From CAZHRJ01 sp964534765 (GTDB taxonomy: Bacteria > Lindowbacteria > 2-12-FULL-62-27): 12,085 nt of DNA. A program made the position numbers and the translations under genes. Under the pieces are notes generated by a model. The model ran no database searches. It worked only from the letters and a program-made list of their open reading frames with translations, and was not told the DNA's origin. Location: contig CAZHRJ010000096.1 of the NCBI GenBank assembly GCA_964534765.1, forward strand, positions 1 through 12,085. The letters run 5' to 3'. Positions 1 through 6,266 of the stretch are shown in pieces. The first letter of the stretch is position 1, and the number at the start of each line of letters is the position of its first letter.

Positions 1-5
1 TCAGC

Positions 6-947
6 TTAATAGTCCACGGGCGCGCGGACCTGAATAAACTTCAGAATCGCCCGCACACTCTTCTCCGGACCGCAGATCAACGGCTCATCCGGGCGCTCGC
101 CTCGCAAAAGAGGCCCATAGTCGCACGGCTTGCCCGAAAAGGTCATCATCACTCCGCCCTGCTGCTCGATCATCGCGGCGCCCGCGGCGATGTCCCATAG
201 ATGCGGCCGGCCCAGAATCGCCGCGTCCGACAGGCCAGCCGCGACATAAACCATGTGGGCGGCGAGGCTGCCCATCGATCGCGTTTTACCCGGAAAATCA
301 ATCTGGTATTTGCGGTGCGAATTCGATGGGACCAGCAGCGCCGACTCGCTGTCGAAATCGGTTGTTCCGGCCCGCATCTTCACCCGCCGGCCGTTTGAAA
401 AAATACCGTCCCCGTCTCCCCAGTACAGCTCGTTCACGACCGGCAGGCTCATCACACCCAGCTGCGGCCGGCCTTTCACCATCACCCCCACCGATATCGC
501 CCAGATCGGCAGGCCCGCCGCAAACGCCGATGTGCCGTCGATCGGATCGATCGCCCACAACACGTCCTCCCCCGCACCCGCCCCGGCCGCCGCCGGAGCC
601 GGCGCGGCCAGATCCTTGAAGAGTTCCTTGACGGTCTGCCTCTTGGGCAGGCCGCCCAGTTGCGTGATGAGGTCGGGTTCCGATTGTGATGTCGGCCGGC
701 CGGACATGGGATTGGACACGGCCAGCTCCGCGCCTCCACCTTTCGAAAATCCCGTTTCTTCCCCGAGGACCCGTTCCGCCGGAAACACTTCACGGATCCG
801 CATCTTCACAAATTCCTCGATTTCCCCGTCCGCGTCCGTCACGATTCCCCGGTTCCCGCTCTTGCGCCGGCCTTCGGTTCGGCGGAAGTGCCGCATCGCG
901 ATCTCCGCCGCCTTCTGCGTGAATGCCTTCGCCAAGTCCAGCCTCAT
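6..947 (-). CDS. Inositol monophosphatase / CysQ-family phosphatase
   Basis: This 313-residue protein belongs to the Mg-dependent, Li-sensitive phosphomonoesterase superfamily (SuhB, CysQ, archaeal-type FBPase/IMPase). Visible motifs are VTDADGEIEEF (residues 36-46), the metal-binding GEE (62-64), the signature WAIDPIDGTSAF (131-142) and the C-terminal WDIAAGAAMIEQQGG (251-265). All metal-ligand acids of the family are present, so it should be active. The substrate cannot be told from sequence: inositol-1-phosphate, 3'-phosphoadenosine 5'-phosphate or a related sugar phosphate are all possible. Residues 66-127 form an extra, partly Ala/Pro/Gly-rich stretch between GEE and DPIDGT, where relatives have a short loop. 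The ATG at 947 lies in a 4-base ATGA overlap with the stop of the ccmD-like gene, which implies coupled translation. The family call is firm and the exact enzyme is open. Confidence 0.9.
   Translation of the reverse strand: MRLDLAKAFTQKAAEIAMRHFRRTEGRRKSGNRGIVTDADGEIEEFVKMRIREVFPAERVLGEETGFSKGGGAELAVSNPMSGRPTSQSEPDLITQLGGLPKRQTVKELFKDLAAPAPAAAGAGAGEDVLWAIDPIDGTSAFAAGLPIWAISVGVMVKGRPQLGVMSLPVVNELYWGDGDGIFSNGRRVKMRAGTTDFDSESALLVPSNSHRKYQIDFPGKTRSMGSLAAHMVYVAAGLSDAAILGRPHLWDIAAGAAMIEQQGGVMMTFSGKPCDYGPLLRGERPDEPLICGPEKSVRAILKFIQVRAPVDY
564..752 (-). other. Low-complexity insertion in the phosphatase
   Basis: This stretch encodes residues 66-128 of the IMPase-family protein. It begins with Gly/Ser-rich sequence, continues with a polar segment containing LITQLGGLPKRQTVKELF, and ends in an Ala/Pro/Gly tract (AAPAPAAAGAGAG). 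In the family these positions are normally a short surface loop between the GEE and DPIDGT metal-binding motifs. The reading frame is intact on both sides, so it is an in-frame insertion and not a frameshift. Confidence 0.6.
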
Positions 948-1123
948 TCGCCGTCGCTCCGCCCCGCGCCGCGCCCATCGGCGCCGCGGTCTTGCGTCAT
1001 TCGGTTTTCCAGGCGACTCAGCCTGCCATTGAGATACAACAGGTATCCCACCACGATCAGCCAGCAGATCACGTATGCCGCTTCAAAATATCCAACATTG
1101 CGGATTTCTCCCATGACCATCAT
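944..1123 (-). CDS. ccmD: CcmD-like single-helix membrane protein
   Basis: This 59-residue protein has a short N-terminus, one hydrophobic helix (about residues 11-30, EAAYVICWLIVVGYLLYLNG) and then the charged segment RLSRLENRM. That is the usual CcmD pattern: one transmembrane helix followed by a basic cytoplasmic helix. CcmD stabilises the CcmABC/holo-CcmE complex in cytochrome c maturation System I. The start ATG at 1123 overlaps the ccmC stop by four bases (ATGA), and its own stop overlaps the next gene's ATG in the same way. A second ATG follows at once. The call rests on size, topology and position after ccmC, because CcmD has little conserved sequence. Confidence 0.7.
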   Translation of the reverse strand: MMVMGEIRNVGYFEAAYVICWLIVVGYLLYLNGRLSRLENRMTQDRGADGRGAGRSDGE

Positions 1124-1773
1124 CGCCGGTCCTCCAGTACCTGGATTCGACTTCTCATTCCCATGAGAACGACGCAGAGACCCGTCATCGCGACCAGACT
1201 CATCCACAGCGGCCTCCGAAAAGCTCCATCCAGATGAATCCGCACCGGATGAAACTGCGATTCCGGTCGCCAGAAGAGCACCGACGCATAGACGATCGGT
1301 ATCTCGATCGAGGCCAGAATCGCGTATACCGATACCAGCCGATCCCGAGCCGTCGCGCGGCTGATCGACCGGTGCATGATCAGTCCTGACGCATAGGTCG
1401 CCCAAAGGATCAAAAAGGTCGTCAGTCGCGGCTCCCACCGCCACCACACGCCCCAGACCGGCCGCGCCCAGATGGGACCCGTCACCAATACGATGCTGCA
1501 AAAAATAAATCCCACTTCCATCGCCGAATAACACCGGGCCGCAAGGTCCGCCCGGCGCCGGCTTTCCCGTCCCGGGATCGACTCGCCGATCAGATGGCCG
1601 ATCCCGTATGCCCCGGCCGTCAGAAAGGACAAGAACGCGGCCCATGCAGAGCCAACGTGAAAATAAAAAATCTTCTGCGCCATCGATCCCGCCTCGATCT
1701 GAGCCGGCGGCGCGGCATGAATCGCCGCCAGAGCCAGAATCAACAACAGCCCCGTCAGACCGATCTTTAGCAT
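1120..1773 (-). CDS. ccmC: Heme exporter / cytochrome c biogenesis protein CcmC
   Basis: This 217-residue integral membrane protein of the heme-handling-protein family (CcmC/CcmF/CcsA) presents heme to the chaperone CcmE on the periplasmic side. The tryptophan-rich signature WGVWWRWEPRLT is at residues 107-118. Candidate axial heme histidines are H39 (in FYFHVGSAW) and H175 (in FWRPESQFHP), matching the two conserved CcmC histidines. About six hydrophobic helices are visible: residues 3-20, 40-60, 83-103, 117-135, 147-167 and 189-207. The length suits CcmC and is far too short for CcmF or CcsA. The ATG at 1773 has a weak AGGG five to seven bases upstream. No ccmA, ccmB or ccmE is present here. 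The gene follows a repeat array and an assembly gap, so its promoter may be hidden. Confidence 0.92.
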   Translation of the reverse strand: MLKIGLTGLLLILALAAIHAAPPAQIEAGSMAQKIFYFHVGSAWAAFLSFLTAGAYGIGHLIGESIPGRESRRRADLAARCYSAMEVGFIFCSIVLVTGPIWARPVWGVWWRWEPRLTTFLILWATYASGLIMHRSISRATARDRLVSVYAILASIEIPIVYASVLFWRPESQFHPVRIHLDGAFRRPLWMSLVAMTGLCVVLMGMRSRIQVLEDRR

Positions 1774-1838
1774 GATGCCCTAAGCCGGCGAACCGTTGCC
1801 ATCCCTGGCAATCGCCGGCACAGACCGTCCATGGTCAA

Positions 1839-1938
1839 NNNNNNNNNNNNNNNNNNNNNNNNNNNNNNNNNNNNNNNNNNNNNNNNNNNNNNNNNNNNNN
1901 NNNNNNNNNNNNNNNNNNNNNNNNNNNNNNNNNNNNNN
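1839..1938. other. Assembly gap of 100 N
   Basis: There are exactly 100 N here, the usual placeholder for a gap of unknown length. Both flanks end inside the 56-bp repeat, so the repeat is the likely reason the assembly broke. The adjacency of pheT and ccmC therefore rests on scaffolding, not on continuous sequence. Confidence 0.98.
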
Positions 1939-1950
1939 TCCATGGTCAAG

Positions 1951-1986
1951 GCCGGCGAACCGTTGCCATCCCTGGCAATCGCCGGC
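1951..1986. other. Compound hairpin in one repeat unit
   Basis: The outer 8-bp arms are at 1951-1958 and 1979-1986, the inner 6-bp arms at 1963-1968 and 1973-1978, with the tetraloop at 1969-1972 and a one-sided bulge at 1959-1962. The same structure occurs in the other copy at 1784-1819. It lies just downstream of pheT, so in RNA it could protect the 3' end or slow transcription. No U-tract follows, so it is not a standard intrinsic terminator. Confidence 0.65.
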
Positions 1987-2002
1987 ACAGACCTTCCATG
2001 GT

Positions 2003-4060
2003 CTAGACGCTTCGAAGCTTCGCGCCCAGTCGCGCGGATAATTGGTCCAGCGCGCGATCCCGCGCGGCGTTCGCTTCCTCGTCCGACAGAGTCCGGTCGG
2101 CGGATTGGAATTGGAAGGTCAGACCCAGCGCGTAAAACCCGGGTTCTACCCCCTTGCCCCGATACAGATCAAAAAAATCAAATCGCACCAGATGCGGCGG
2201 CTTCGACTCCATCACCACGCGCCGCACTTCCGCCGCGCTGACGGTTCCGCTCACGATCAGGGACAGATCCCGGCGGATCGACGGGAATCTGGGCTGTGGC
2301 CGAAAAAAAATGGGCATTCGCGGCAGAGTCAGCAATCGGGTGATGCTCAGTTCCGCGCAATAGAGGGTTGAGGACAAATCGTTTGCCAGGCAGACGTCCG
2401 ATTCGATCCGTCCCATGCATCCCACCGCAGTTCCGGATATTTTGATGCCGCCCGTCTCCCGGGCGTCAAATCCCGGGATCACCGCAGGCACGGTCTGCGG
2501 ACTTTCCATACATCGGCCTGAACTTTTCAGGACGCTTTCCACCGCACCCTTTAGATCATAAAAATCGTACGATCGGTCCTTCCTCGAAAAATGCGCCGGC
2601 TCCGCGCGGCCCGATAAAACGATTCCCAGCCGCAATTCTTCACCCGTCGGCCGGCCGGGTTGATAGACAGGGCCGATCTCAAATATCCTAATACTCTCCG
2701 CTCCCCGGCGATGGTTCAATGACGCAGTCGCCAGGAGGCTTGGCAAGAGCGCCGGCCGCAGATGCGACACAGCCAGGCTCAACGGATTTTCTATCGCCAC
2801 CGACTCCGCGGCCGGTATTCCCAGGGTCCTCAGACTCGCCTCCGACACAAATCCCATCTGAACCGTCTCCGCCAGCCCAAGCGTCAACGCCGCCCGCCGA
2901 AGGTCGTTCACCAGATTGTCCGCCTCGCTTCGTCCGCCCGCGGGAGTCACCCGGGGAACCCGGGACGGTATCCGGTCCAGCCCGTGCATCCGGCTGACTT
3001 CCTCGATCAGATCCTCCGGCAACCGAATGTCCGGGCGGTAACTGGGGCCGGTCACCCGCCACGCGCCGCCGGACGCCGCCGAAACCCGGCACCCCAGACG
3101 GGTCAGGTGATCCCGAACCGCGCGGGGCGGCAGATCCACGCCGAGCACTCGACGGATTCCGGCGCCTGTCAAGTGGATCGTACCCGCCGGCGTCGGGATA
3201 CCGCCCTTTATCGAATAGGATGCTGTCGTGCGCTCGACGCCCGTCAGTCGCCCGCCTGATAATTTTTGAATCAGATCGATCGCGCGGTAAAACGCCCGGT
3301 CCATCCCCTCGGGATCAACGTGCCTCTCGAATCGATGGGAACTTTCCGTCGTCACCCCCAGTCGCCGGACGGTCCGCCGGACGACGCCTGGATGAAACCA
3401 CGCGCACTCCAGAAAAACCGTCCGGGTCTCTTGCGTCACCGCCGCCGCCGATCCGCCAATAACCCCGGCGATCGCAACGGGGCCGCGGTCGTCGGCGATG
3501 ACCAGATCCCCCTTCAGCGAATAGGTTTTCCCATCCAGGGCATCCATCCGCTCGCCCGTTGCCGCGCGCCGGACCTGTACGGCGCCGGTGAGTTTGTCGG
3601 CGTCAAACGCGTGCAGCGGTTGCCCCAATTCGGCCAAAACGTAATTTGTAATATCCACGATCGAGTTGAAATTCGAAAACCCCGCCGCAAGAAGTCGTCT
3701 CGTCATCTCCGGCGGCGCCGCTCCGACGCGGACGTTCTCGATCCGCGCGCCCAGATACCGCCGGCATCCCGATTGGCGGTCGATTCGGACCGCGCCCTTG
3801 AGACGATTCGCGCGAATCGGCCGGATGCGAGCCATGCGCGCCGGCCGGCCCAAGTGGGCGCCGATCTCGCGGGCCATCCCCAGAACGGACAGCAGATCCC
3901 CGCGGTTTGGCGTGATCTCCACCTCCAGCGCCGCCTCCCCCTCCTGGCTTTCCGCCGGCGATGCCTCGATGCCGATCCGCGGCAGAAGCGACACCAGTTC
4001 CCGGCGTTCTTTCGCTGTCAGGGAAACAAACTCGCACAGCCAGGACAAGACCAGTTTCAT
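2003..4060 (-). CDS. pheT: Phenylalanyl-tRNA synthetase beta subunit (short form)
   Basis: This is the beta subunit of the alpha2-beta2 PheRS, which charges tRNA-Phe and carries the editing site. At 685 residues it is about 110 shorter than the 795-residue E. coli protein. The deficit is local: the N-terminal strand MKLVLSWLCEFV (1-12) runs straight to EVEITPNRGDLLSVLGMARE (about 46-65), so the OB-fold tRNA-binding domain normally inserted here is missing. The B3/B4 editing domain is clear (VDITNYVLAELGQPLHAFD, and RRLGVTTESSHRFERHVDP), as are the B5 domain, the catalytic-like core and a complete C-terminal FDX-ACB domain (from about PRFPSIRRDLSLIV). The ATG at 4060 overlaps the pheS stop (ATGA). 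The stop at 2003 touches the repeat array. A run of eight T in the coding strand encodes part of MPIFFR. Confidence 0.95.
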   Translation of the reverse strand: MKLVLSWLCEFVSLTAKERRELVSLLPRIGIEASPAESQEGEAALEVEITPNRGDLLSVLGMAREIGAHLGRPARMARIRPIRANRLKGAVRIDRQSGCRRYLGARIENVRVGAAPPEMTRRLLAAGFSNFNSIVDITNYVLAELGQPLHAFDADKLTGAVQVRRAATGERMDALDGKTYSLKGDLVIADDRGPVAIAGVIGGSAAAVTQETRTVFLECAWFHPGVVRRTVRRLGVTTESSHRFERHVDPEGMDRAFYRAIDLIQKLSGGRLTGVERTTASYSIKGGIPTPAGTIHLTGAGIRRVLGVDLPPRAVRDHLTRLGCRVSAASGGAWRVTGPSYRPDIRLPEDLIEEVSRMHGLDRIPSRVPRVTPAGGRSEADNLVNDLRRAALTLGLAETVQMGFVSEASLRTLGIPAAESVAIENPLSLAVSHLRPALLPSLLATASLNHRRGAESIRIFEIGPVYQPGRPTGEELRLGIVLSGRAEPAHFSRKDRSYDFYDLKGAVESVLKSSGRCMESPQTVPAVIPGFDARETGGIKISGTAVGCMGRIESDVCLANDLSSTLYCAELSITRLLTLPRMPIFFRPQPRFPSIRRDLSLIVSGTVSAAEVRRVVMESKPPHLVRFDFFDLYRGKGVEPGFYALGLTFQFQSADRTLSDEEANAARDRALDQLSARLGAKLRSV

Positions 4061-5124
4061 CGGCCGGCGCCCAGGTCGGCCAGAAATCGGAGATCGTTAT
4101 CATAAAACTGGTGAATGTCGTCGATCGCGTATCTCAGCATCGCGATCCGCTCCACACCCATCCCGAAGGCCAGTCCCGTCACTTTCCCCGGATCGATCCC
4201 GACCGCCCGAAATACCTCGGGATGAACCATACCCGCGCCCAGAATCTCCAGCCACCCGCTCGATTTGCACGTCCGGCATTGCCGGCTGCCGCCGCAGATC
4301 ACACACGATACATCCATCTCCAGGGATGGCTCCGTAAACGGAAAAAATGACGGCCGAAACCGCGTGCCGGTACTCTCGCCGAACATCCGCTTCGCGAAAT
4401 ATTCCAGCAGACCTTTCAGATCGCGCAGGGTCACCCCCTCGTCCACCCACAGACCCTCCACCTGGTGAAACATCGGCGTATGGGAGATGTCGTCGTCCCG
4501 GCGGTACACCCTTCCAGGCGCGATCACTCTGAGCGGCGGCTTTTGTCGCTCCATCACGTGGATCTGAACCGGGGACGTATGCGTCCTCAACAAATAGGCG
4601 TCCGGGTCCTTGTTGCCCTGCCCGCCCGGGGGAGTGGAAGACGCCAGATAAAAGGTGTCGTGCATGTCTCGAGCCGGATGATCCACCGGCACATTCAGCG
4701 CGCCGAAATTGTACCAGTCGGTTTCAACCTCCGGACCGGTTTCTATGTCAAATCCGGCCAGCCGAAATATCTCGCAAATGTCGTTCTGGGTGGTGATCAG
4801 GGGATGGGCTGAGCCGGCATGGACCGATCGGCCCGGCAGAGTCACGTCTACCTGCTCCACTCCCCGGCCGCCGGCCGGCGCCGAAGAGGCCATCCGGCCG
4901 AGCGCCTCCTTCAGACGCCGCTCACAATGGATTTTCAGTTCGTTGAGGGCCGCTCCGGTCGTGCGCCGATCTTCGGGGCCGAGAGATCCCATCTGCTTGA
5001 ATTGGTCCGCCAGATGGCCCTTCCGGCCGAGAAATAGGATCCTCAGGTCCTCCAGCGCGGGACCGTCCTGCGCGCGCGCGAGTCGATTCTCAAATTCCTC
5101 CCGGAGGTCCGCAATGGCTGACAT
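4057..5124 (-). CDS. pheS: Phenylalanyl-tRNA synthetase alpha subunit
   Basis: This is the catalytic subunit of PheRS, a class II aminoacyl-tRNA synthetase. The N-terminal part is the tRNA-binding coiled coil. Motif 2 is seen in RVIAPGRVYRRDDDISHTPMFHQVEGLWVDE and motif 3 in GLAFGMGVERIAMLRYAIDDIHQFY. Between them, TEPSLEMDVSC is followed by a CxxC-x5-CxxC cluster in the stretch leading to GWLEILGAGMVHPEVF, a feature common in bacterial PheS. I chose the ATG at 5124 (355 residues). In-frame GTG codons at 5127, 5133 and 5139 would add up to five residues. None has a clear Shine-Dalgarno, so the start is uncertain within 15 bases. It follows rplT closely and is coupled to pheT by a 4-base overlap. 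Confidence 0.95.
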   Translation of the reverse strand: MSAIADLREEFENRLARAQDGPALEDLRILFLGRKGHLADQFKQMGSLGPEDRRTTGAALNELKIHCERRLKEALGRMASSAPAGGRGVEQVDVTLPGRSVHAGSAHPLITTQNDICEIFRLAGFDIETGPEVETDWYNFGALNVPVDHPARDMHDTFYLASSTPPGGQGNKDPDAYLLRTHTSPVQIHVMERQKPPLRVIAPGRVYRRDDDISHTPMFHQVEGLWVDEGVTLRDLKGLLEYFAKRMFGESTGTRFRPSFFPFTEPSLEMDVSCVICGGSRQCRTCKSSGWLEILGAGMVHPEVFRAVGIDPGKVTGLAFGMGVERIAMLRYAIDDIHQFYDNDLRFLADLGAGR

Positions 5125-5152
5125 CACCGACACGCCCACGGATTCGGCCCGG

Positions 5153-5500
5153 TCAGGCGGCCTGGGCGACTTTGATCAGTTCGCTAAACCCGCTCGGATC
5201 GCGCGCCGCTATCTCAGATAGGGATTTCCGATTCAGCGCCACATTCGCGCGCTTTAATCGCGCGATCAGATGACTGTACGACAACCCCGCCGACCGCGCG
5301 GCCGCGGTAAGGCGGATGATCCACAGCGACCGGAATTCCCCCTTCTTCGCGCGCCGGTCCCGCGTCGCGTAAAATCCGCCCTGCATCAGCTGGGGCTTGG
5401 CCTCTCGGTAAATCTTGCTCTTCCGGCCAAAGTAGCCCCTGGCGTCTCTAAGCAACCGCTTCTTTCGCGCCCGCCGGCCCGTGCTTTTTTTCGATCTCAT
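5153..5500 (-). CDS. rplT: 50S ribosomal protein L20
   Basis: This 115-residue basic protein binds 23S rRNA early in assembly of the large subunit. Conserved segments are ARGYFGRKSKIYREAKPQLMQGGFYATRDRRAKKGEFRSLWI and the C-terminal RLTAAARSAGLSYSHLIARLKRANVALNRKSLSEIA. It is a few residues shorter at the N-terminus than the usual 117-120, starting MRSKKSTGRRARKKR. GGAG lies seven bases before the ATG at 5500. It is 31 bases downstream of rpmI, in the standard infC-rpmI-rplT order. Confidence 0.97.
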   Translation of the reverse strand: MRSKKSTGRRARKKRLLRDARGYFGRKSKIYREAKPQLMQGGFYATRDRRAKKGEFRSLWIIRLTAAARSAGLSYSHLIARLKRANVALNRKSLSEIAARDPSGFSELIKVAQAA

Positions 5501-5531
5501 CTAGTCTCTCCCTTGTCTTTCTTCCCCACGC

Positions 5532-5732
5532 CTAACCACCGTAGGGCAACAGCTGCTCCACGTGATACTGATCCGTGCCGCTCACCGCGTGCATCCCTTT
5601 GTAGGAGCGCTTCCGCTTCCTCGACTTCGTCGTCAATAAGTGACGCCCGTACGCCCGGCGCCTCACCCATTTGCCGCCCGCGGTCCGGCGGAATCGCTTT
5701 GCCGCCGCCCGGTTCGTCTTGATCTTTGGCAT
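5532..5732 (-). CDS. rpmI: 50S ribosomal protein L35
   Basis: This 66-residue, strongly basic protein has the typical L35 opening MPKIKTNRAAAKRFRRTAGGK and the conserved core RAYGRHLLTTKSRKRKRSYKG. Length and composition fit the family exactly. GAGG stands seven bases ahead of the ATG at 5732, and the infC stop is 15 bases upstream, so it is translated from the same message as infC and rplT. Confidence 0.97.
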   Translation of the reverse strand: MPKIKTNRAAAKRFRRTAGGKWVRRRAYGRHLLTTKSRKRKRSYKGMHAVSGTDQYHVEQLLPYGG

Positions 5733-5747
5733 CGCCTCACCTCTTCT

Positions 5748-6266
5748 TCATCGAATCGGATCCAGCACCAGTCCCAGCGCCCGGCCGTCCAAAACCGGAC
5801 CCTGAATCACCCGGCCCTCTTTGATCAGAGCCTGCTGCGCCCGCTCCAGCAGCCTCTGGCCGATTTCCATATGGGTGATCTCGCGGCCGCGAAACAATAC
5901 CGACAACTTCACCCGGTGACCCTTGCCTAGAAATCCGCGTATCCGGCTCATCTTGATCTCAAAATCGTGCGTCTCGATCTTCGTCCTCAAACGCATCTCC
6001 TTGAGATCCGTTCGCACGCTGTGCGCCCGGGCCTTGCGCTCCTTCTTCTTGATGTTGAACTTGTACTTCCCGTAATCCAGAATTTTGCATACCGGCGGAG
6101 TCGAGTTCGCCACGATCTCCACCAGATCCAGCCCGACCGCTCGCGCCATGGCGATCGCTTCGGCGACCGGCCTCTCACCCGCGTGCTGGCCTTCCGTGCC
6201 GATCAGCCTTACCGTCGGCGCGGTTATCTCTTCATTAATCCGTATCGAATCGACTTTCGCGGTCAG
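5748..6266 (-). CDS. infC: Translation initiation factor IF-3 with a non-AUG start
   Basis: IF-3 binds the 30S subunit and proofreads initiator tRNA and start codon. The N-domain begins RINEEITAPTVRLIGTEGQ. The interdomain linker and C-domain follow, with VEIVANSTPPVCKILDYGKYKF, KEMRLRTKIETHDFEIKMSRIRGFL and LFRGREITHMEIG. The frame is open up to a TGA at 6297-6299 but holds no ATG, GTG or TTG before the internal ATG at 6149, which would delete about 30 conserved N-terminal residues. Candidate starts are CTG at 6266 (172 residues, overlapping the thrS stop as CTGA), ATA at 6245 and ATT at 6239. I give CTG because it suits the family length and repeats the NTGA overlap style of this window. 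infC is known for rare start codons that IF-3 itself discriminates against, giving autoregulation. Confidence 0.93.
   Translation of the reverse strand: MTAKVDSIRINEEITAPTVRLIGTEGQHAGERPVAEAIAMARAVGLDLVEIVANSTPPVCKILDYGKYKFNIKKKERKARAHSVRTDLKEMRLRTKIETHDFEIKMSRIRGFLGKGHRVKLSVLFRGREITHMEIGQRLLERAQQALIKEGRVIQGPVLDGRALGLVLDPIR

Larger units (their letters stand above)
1784..2003. repeat. Tandem array of 56-bp hairpin repeats
   Basis: Two near-complete copies of a 56-bp unit are visible (1784-1838 and 1951-2003), plus the last 12 bases of another copy at 1939-1950 joined directly to the second. The copies differ at one clear position (g at 1827, t at 1994). Each unit holds a compound hairpin: outer arms GCCGGCGA / TCGCCGGC (8 bp), inner arms TTGCCA / TGGCAA (6 bp) around a TCCC loop, and a 4-base ACCG bulge on one side. 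Next comes a small GACC / GGTC stem that contains CCATGG. The array touches the pheT stop codon at one end and lies about 10 bases from the ccmC ATG at the other. True copy number is hidden by the gap. With 56 bases per unit it cannot be read through as one repeated protein frame. Confidence 0.85.

Noticed and set aside
253..1032. Long plus-strand open frame opposite the phosphatase gene
   Set aside because: It is Arg/Pro/Ser-rich with no domain and runs antisense to a gene with clear conserved motifs. High GC content makes such frames common.
1124..1645. Upstream extension of the ccmD frame inside ccmC
   Set aside because: The frame is open across ccmC, but the product is Gly/Arg/Asp-rich shadow sequence. 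Only the last 59 codons look like a protein, and they have their own coupled ATG.
1767..1988. Repeat protein encoded by the array
   Set aside because: The unit of 56 is not a multiple of three, so the frame changes each copy, and the apparent frame runs only because of the N gap.
1784..2003. CRISPR array
   Set aside because: The whole 56-bp unit is conserved between copies, with no variable spacers, and no cas genes are present.
2304..2316. Run of eight A (T in the coding strand) as a programmed frameshift in pheT
   Set aside because: The zero frame continues through a complete FDX-ACB domain, so no shift is needed. It may only be a site of sequencing or replication slippage.
3266..4105. 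Plus-strand open frame of 279 codons opposite pheT
   Set aside because: The product is low-complexity and basic, with no motif, and pheT on the other strand is unmistakable.
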